A DNA stretch of 64,000 nucleotides from Turicibacter sanguinis (lineage in GTDB: Bacteria; Bacillota_I; Bacilli_A; MOL361; Turicibacteraceae). The notes beneath the pieces are model-generated. The model searched no databases and was not told the origin of the DNA. It was given only the letters and a program-made list of their open reading frames with translations. The stretch lies in contig NZ_CP053187.1 in assembly GCF_013046825.1 (NCBI RefSeq), positions 2,700,001 to 2,764,000 of the forward strand, given 5' to 3'. The translations under genes and the position numbers were made by a program. Of this stretch, positions 62,670 to 64,000 are shown one piece after another. How positions within the stretch are numbered: the first letter of the stretch is position 1; every line of letters starts with the position of its first letter.

Positions 62670-63086
62670 TTAACATTTTCCCCAACAATTTTTAATATCT
62701 TCAATTTTCGAGTTTAAAAAGTCGATTAACTCATTTTTAATTTGTAATTGTTGTCGTTCAAACAAGGCTGTTTCTTCTGTAATTTTTTCTACATCCTGGA
62801 CAGCTTGATTAATAATTACTTGCGAAATTTTCTCAGTTTCTTGGATAATTTTCATCGCATCACGTTTAGCATGAGTTTTTAAAAGCTCGATTTGCGCAAG
62901 CTCTGATTTCATTTGTTGTTCAGAACTTTCTTGCATCGCATGAATCTCTTTTTTCAACGACTTATTCTGCTTTTCTAAGGCTTCAATTTGCTCAATTAAT
63001 AAACAGAAAACACGATATAACTCCTCATCTGAAAATCGTCCCCACGATTTTTTCATTTGACTTTTCAACATTTCAGCTGGTGTCAT
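62670..63086 (-). CDS. Coiled-coil protein at the divIVA position (divergent DivIVA-like)
   Basis: A 138-residue, almost entirely helical protein. A roughly 30-residue N-terminal segment with WGRFSDEELYRVFCLLIEQI resembles the DivIVA membrane-binding start only loosely (the usual F-R-G-Y-D-x-x-E-V-x-x-F-L is replaced). Heptad-like helices follow (about 35-130), and the tail is CWGKC. The ATG at 63086 has AGGGGG six bases upstream. It lies between ylmH and ileS, exactly where divIVA lies in Bacillus, so I infer a DivIVA/GpsB-type cell-pole or division scaffold. Assignment is mainly by position. Confidence 0.65.
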   Translation of the reverse strand: MTPAEMLKSQMKKSWGRFSDEELYRVFCLLIEQIEALEKQNKSLKKEIHAMQESSEQQMKSELAQIELLKTHAKRDAMKIIQETEKISQVIINQAVQDVEKITEETALFERQQLQIKNELIDFLNSKIEDIKNCWGKC

Positions 63087-63099
63087 TTTGTTCCCCCTA

Positions 63100-63867
63100 T
63101 CACACGGTTTTCCCGACAATAATTACAAATCGTTCACTTTTAGTTCGACTTTTTAAAACTTTTAATCTAAATCGTCCATGTCGTTTAATTGACAAGACAT
63201 CTCCAATTTGACAAATACGTGAGTGATTTTGTTCAATCACCCAATTAACTTGAACCCCGGCTTGCATGATATACTCATGGACTTGTGAACGCGAAACTTT
63301 CATTAAACTAGCCACAATGACATCTAAACGCATCGAACTAATAATGATTTCAAATTCATCTTCCTGATCGATTTTTTCAAACTGGGAAATTGAAGATTCT
63401 TTGATTAAAATTGAATGTTTTCCTACCTTATGAAAATGTTGGAGAAAAAATTCTGAAAATTCTTCACATATTGCTAAATAAATTCTTCCATTTGATAGGA
63501 CAACAATATCTCCAATCAATGAGCGATCAATATTTAAAGCAGTTAAAGAACCTAGAATTTGTGGATGTTTTAAGGTAACTAATTTTTGATTATACTCAAT
63601 TTCATAACCCTTCACATACTGACTGAGATTATTTAACTTTAAATAATCAGGATATAGGATTGCACGCTTTCGCTCAGCCTTTTGAAAGCCACCTTCAAAA
63701 CTGACTCGGACTTCACTGTTTTGGTTGACTAACATCTGAACAATTTCTTGTTCACGAAGGGTTAGAAATTTGGTTGTTTTTATTTTGTGACTATAGTAGA
63801 CTTGATTAACCCAATCCGATACCTTTAATACGAATTGATGCTCATGCTTATTAAAATGCTCTAACAT
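63100..63867 (-). CDS. ylmH: YlmH-type S4-domain RNA-binding protein
   Basis: A 255-residue protein of the YlmH family, linked to ribosome quality control and, by location, to cell division. The central domain includes GGFQKAERKRAILYPDY (near 59-75) and LTALNIDRSLIGDIVV (near 107-122). The C-terminal S4 domain (about 180-250) includes SMRLDVIVASLMKVSRSQVHE near 177-197 (read in two parts). It starts three bases after the stop of the preceding YggT gene and overlaps nothing downstream. Confidence 0.93.
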   Translation of the reverse strand: MLEHFNKHEHQFVLKVSDWVNQVYYSHKIKTTKFLTLREQEIVQMLVNQNSEVRVSFEGGFQKAERKRAILYPDYLKLNNLSQYVKGYEIEYNQKLVTLKHPQILGSLTALNIDRSLIGDIVVLSNGRIYLAICEEFSEFFLQHFHKVGKHSILIKESSISQFEKIDQEDEFEIIISSMRLDVIVASLMKVSRSQVHEYIMQAGVQVNWVIEQNHSRICQIGDVLSIKRHGRFRLKVLKSRTKSERFVIIVGKTV

Positions 63868-63869
63868 GG

Positions 63870-64000
63870 CTAAAACAGTCTAAATAATCCTTGCATGGCG
63901 ATATCTAAAACAATAAAGGCCACGATTGGAGAAAAATCAATCATTCCAATAGGTGGTATGATTTTTCTAAAAATAGATAAATATGGCTCAACAAAACTTG
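63870..64000 (-). CDS. ylmG: YggT/YlmG-family membrane protein, C-terminal part (cut by window edge)
   Basis: The last 43 residues of a YggT-family protein are readable: [16 protein letters not shown] followed by [20 protein letters not shown] and a stop at 63870-63872. This is the conserved second-helix motif of the family. YlmG lies directly upstream of YlmH in Bacillus, in the order ylmG-ylmH-divIVA-ileS, which is reproduced here. The 5' part lies outside the window. Confidence 0.85.
   Translation of the reverse strand, partial: SFVEPYLSIFRKIIPPIGMIDFSPIVAFIVLDIAMQGLFRLF

Overview
The window is a stretch of low-GC, spore-former-type Bacillota chromosome. Gene content and order follow the Bacillus subtilis yqe/yqx, spoIIIA and dap/pnp neighbourhoods closely, but with several losses and insertions. 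The AT-rich sequence, the reduced sporulation clusters and the mixture of Bacillus-like order with small rearrangements suggest Turicibacter or a close relative. That assignment is inference from gene content only; no rRNA is present to confirm it. Almost everything is on the minus strand. The plus-strand genes are pncA-pncB-rpsT, a rhodanese-like gene, femX, an IS3-family element and rnhC.

Layout. 1-10767: the start of a SpoIIIE/FtsK translocase (cut by the left edge), an RNase J, dapA-dapG-asd-dpaA (aspartate pathway and dipicolinate, with a sigma-K-like promoter), a YlxY-type deacetylase-like protein, pnp and rpsO. 10771-22291: ribF-truB, hemW, a PHP-family phosphatase, lepA, a YqxA-position gene, spoIIP, gpr, an EamA transporter, pepD and a PspC protein. 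22394-25046: NAD salvage (pncA-pncB) and rpsT. 25059-28341: the spore channel genes spoIIIAC to spoIIIAH. 28342-31533: a gene-poor, decayed interval with an IS30-family element, a frameshifted pseudogene and a small membrane-protein gene. It lies where spoIIIAA and spoIIIAB would be expected, between spoIIIAC and efp. 31534-34989: efp, rhodanese, yqeY, rpsU and femX. 35005-36467: an intact IS3-family element inserted in the loop of the femX/murE terminator. 36483-45911: murE, mtaB, rsmE, prmA, dnaJ, dnaK, grpE and hrcA, under a promoter flanked by two CIRCE operators. 46022-49133: trxA and a lysine-riboswitch-controlled amino-acid ABC transporter. 49202-59444: mutS2, rnhC, rhomboid protease, rluD, lspA, comEB, a PadR/DUF1700/DUF4097 envelope module and nagA. 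59603-64000: ileS with its T-box, a divergent DivIVA-position coiled-coil gene, ylmH and the 3' end of a YggT/YlmG gene.

How it fits together. Sporulation is the recurrent theme: engulfment and channel proteins (SpoIIP, SpoIIIAC-AH), spore-protein turnover (GPR), dipicolinate synthesis (DapA, Asd, DapG, DpaA) and forespore DNA translocation. The canonical sets are incomplete here, because spoIIIAA, spoIIIAB and dpaB are not at their usual places. Peptidoglycan metabolism (MurE, FemX, NagA, YlxY), translation (RpsO, RpsT, RpsU, EF-P, LepA, IleS, TruB, RluD) and RNA decay (RNase J, PNPase) make up most of the rest. I saw no tRNA, rRNA, CRISPR array or recognisable defence system. The observations most worth a second look are the remodelled spoIIIA region, the terminator-loop IS insertion, the apparent ATT start of spoIIIAD, dpaA without dpaB, an RNase J missing one metal-ligand histidine, and a MurE with an altered acceptor-specificity motif next to femX.
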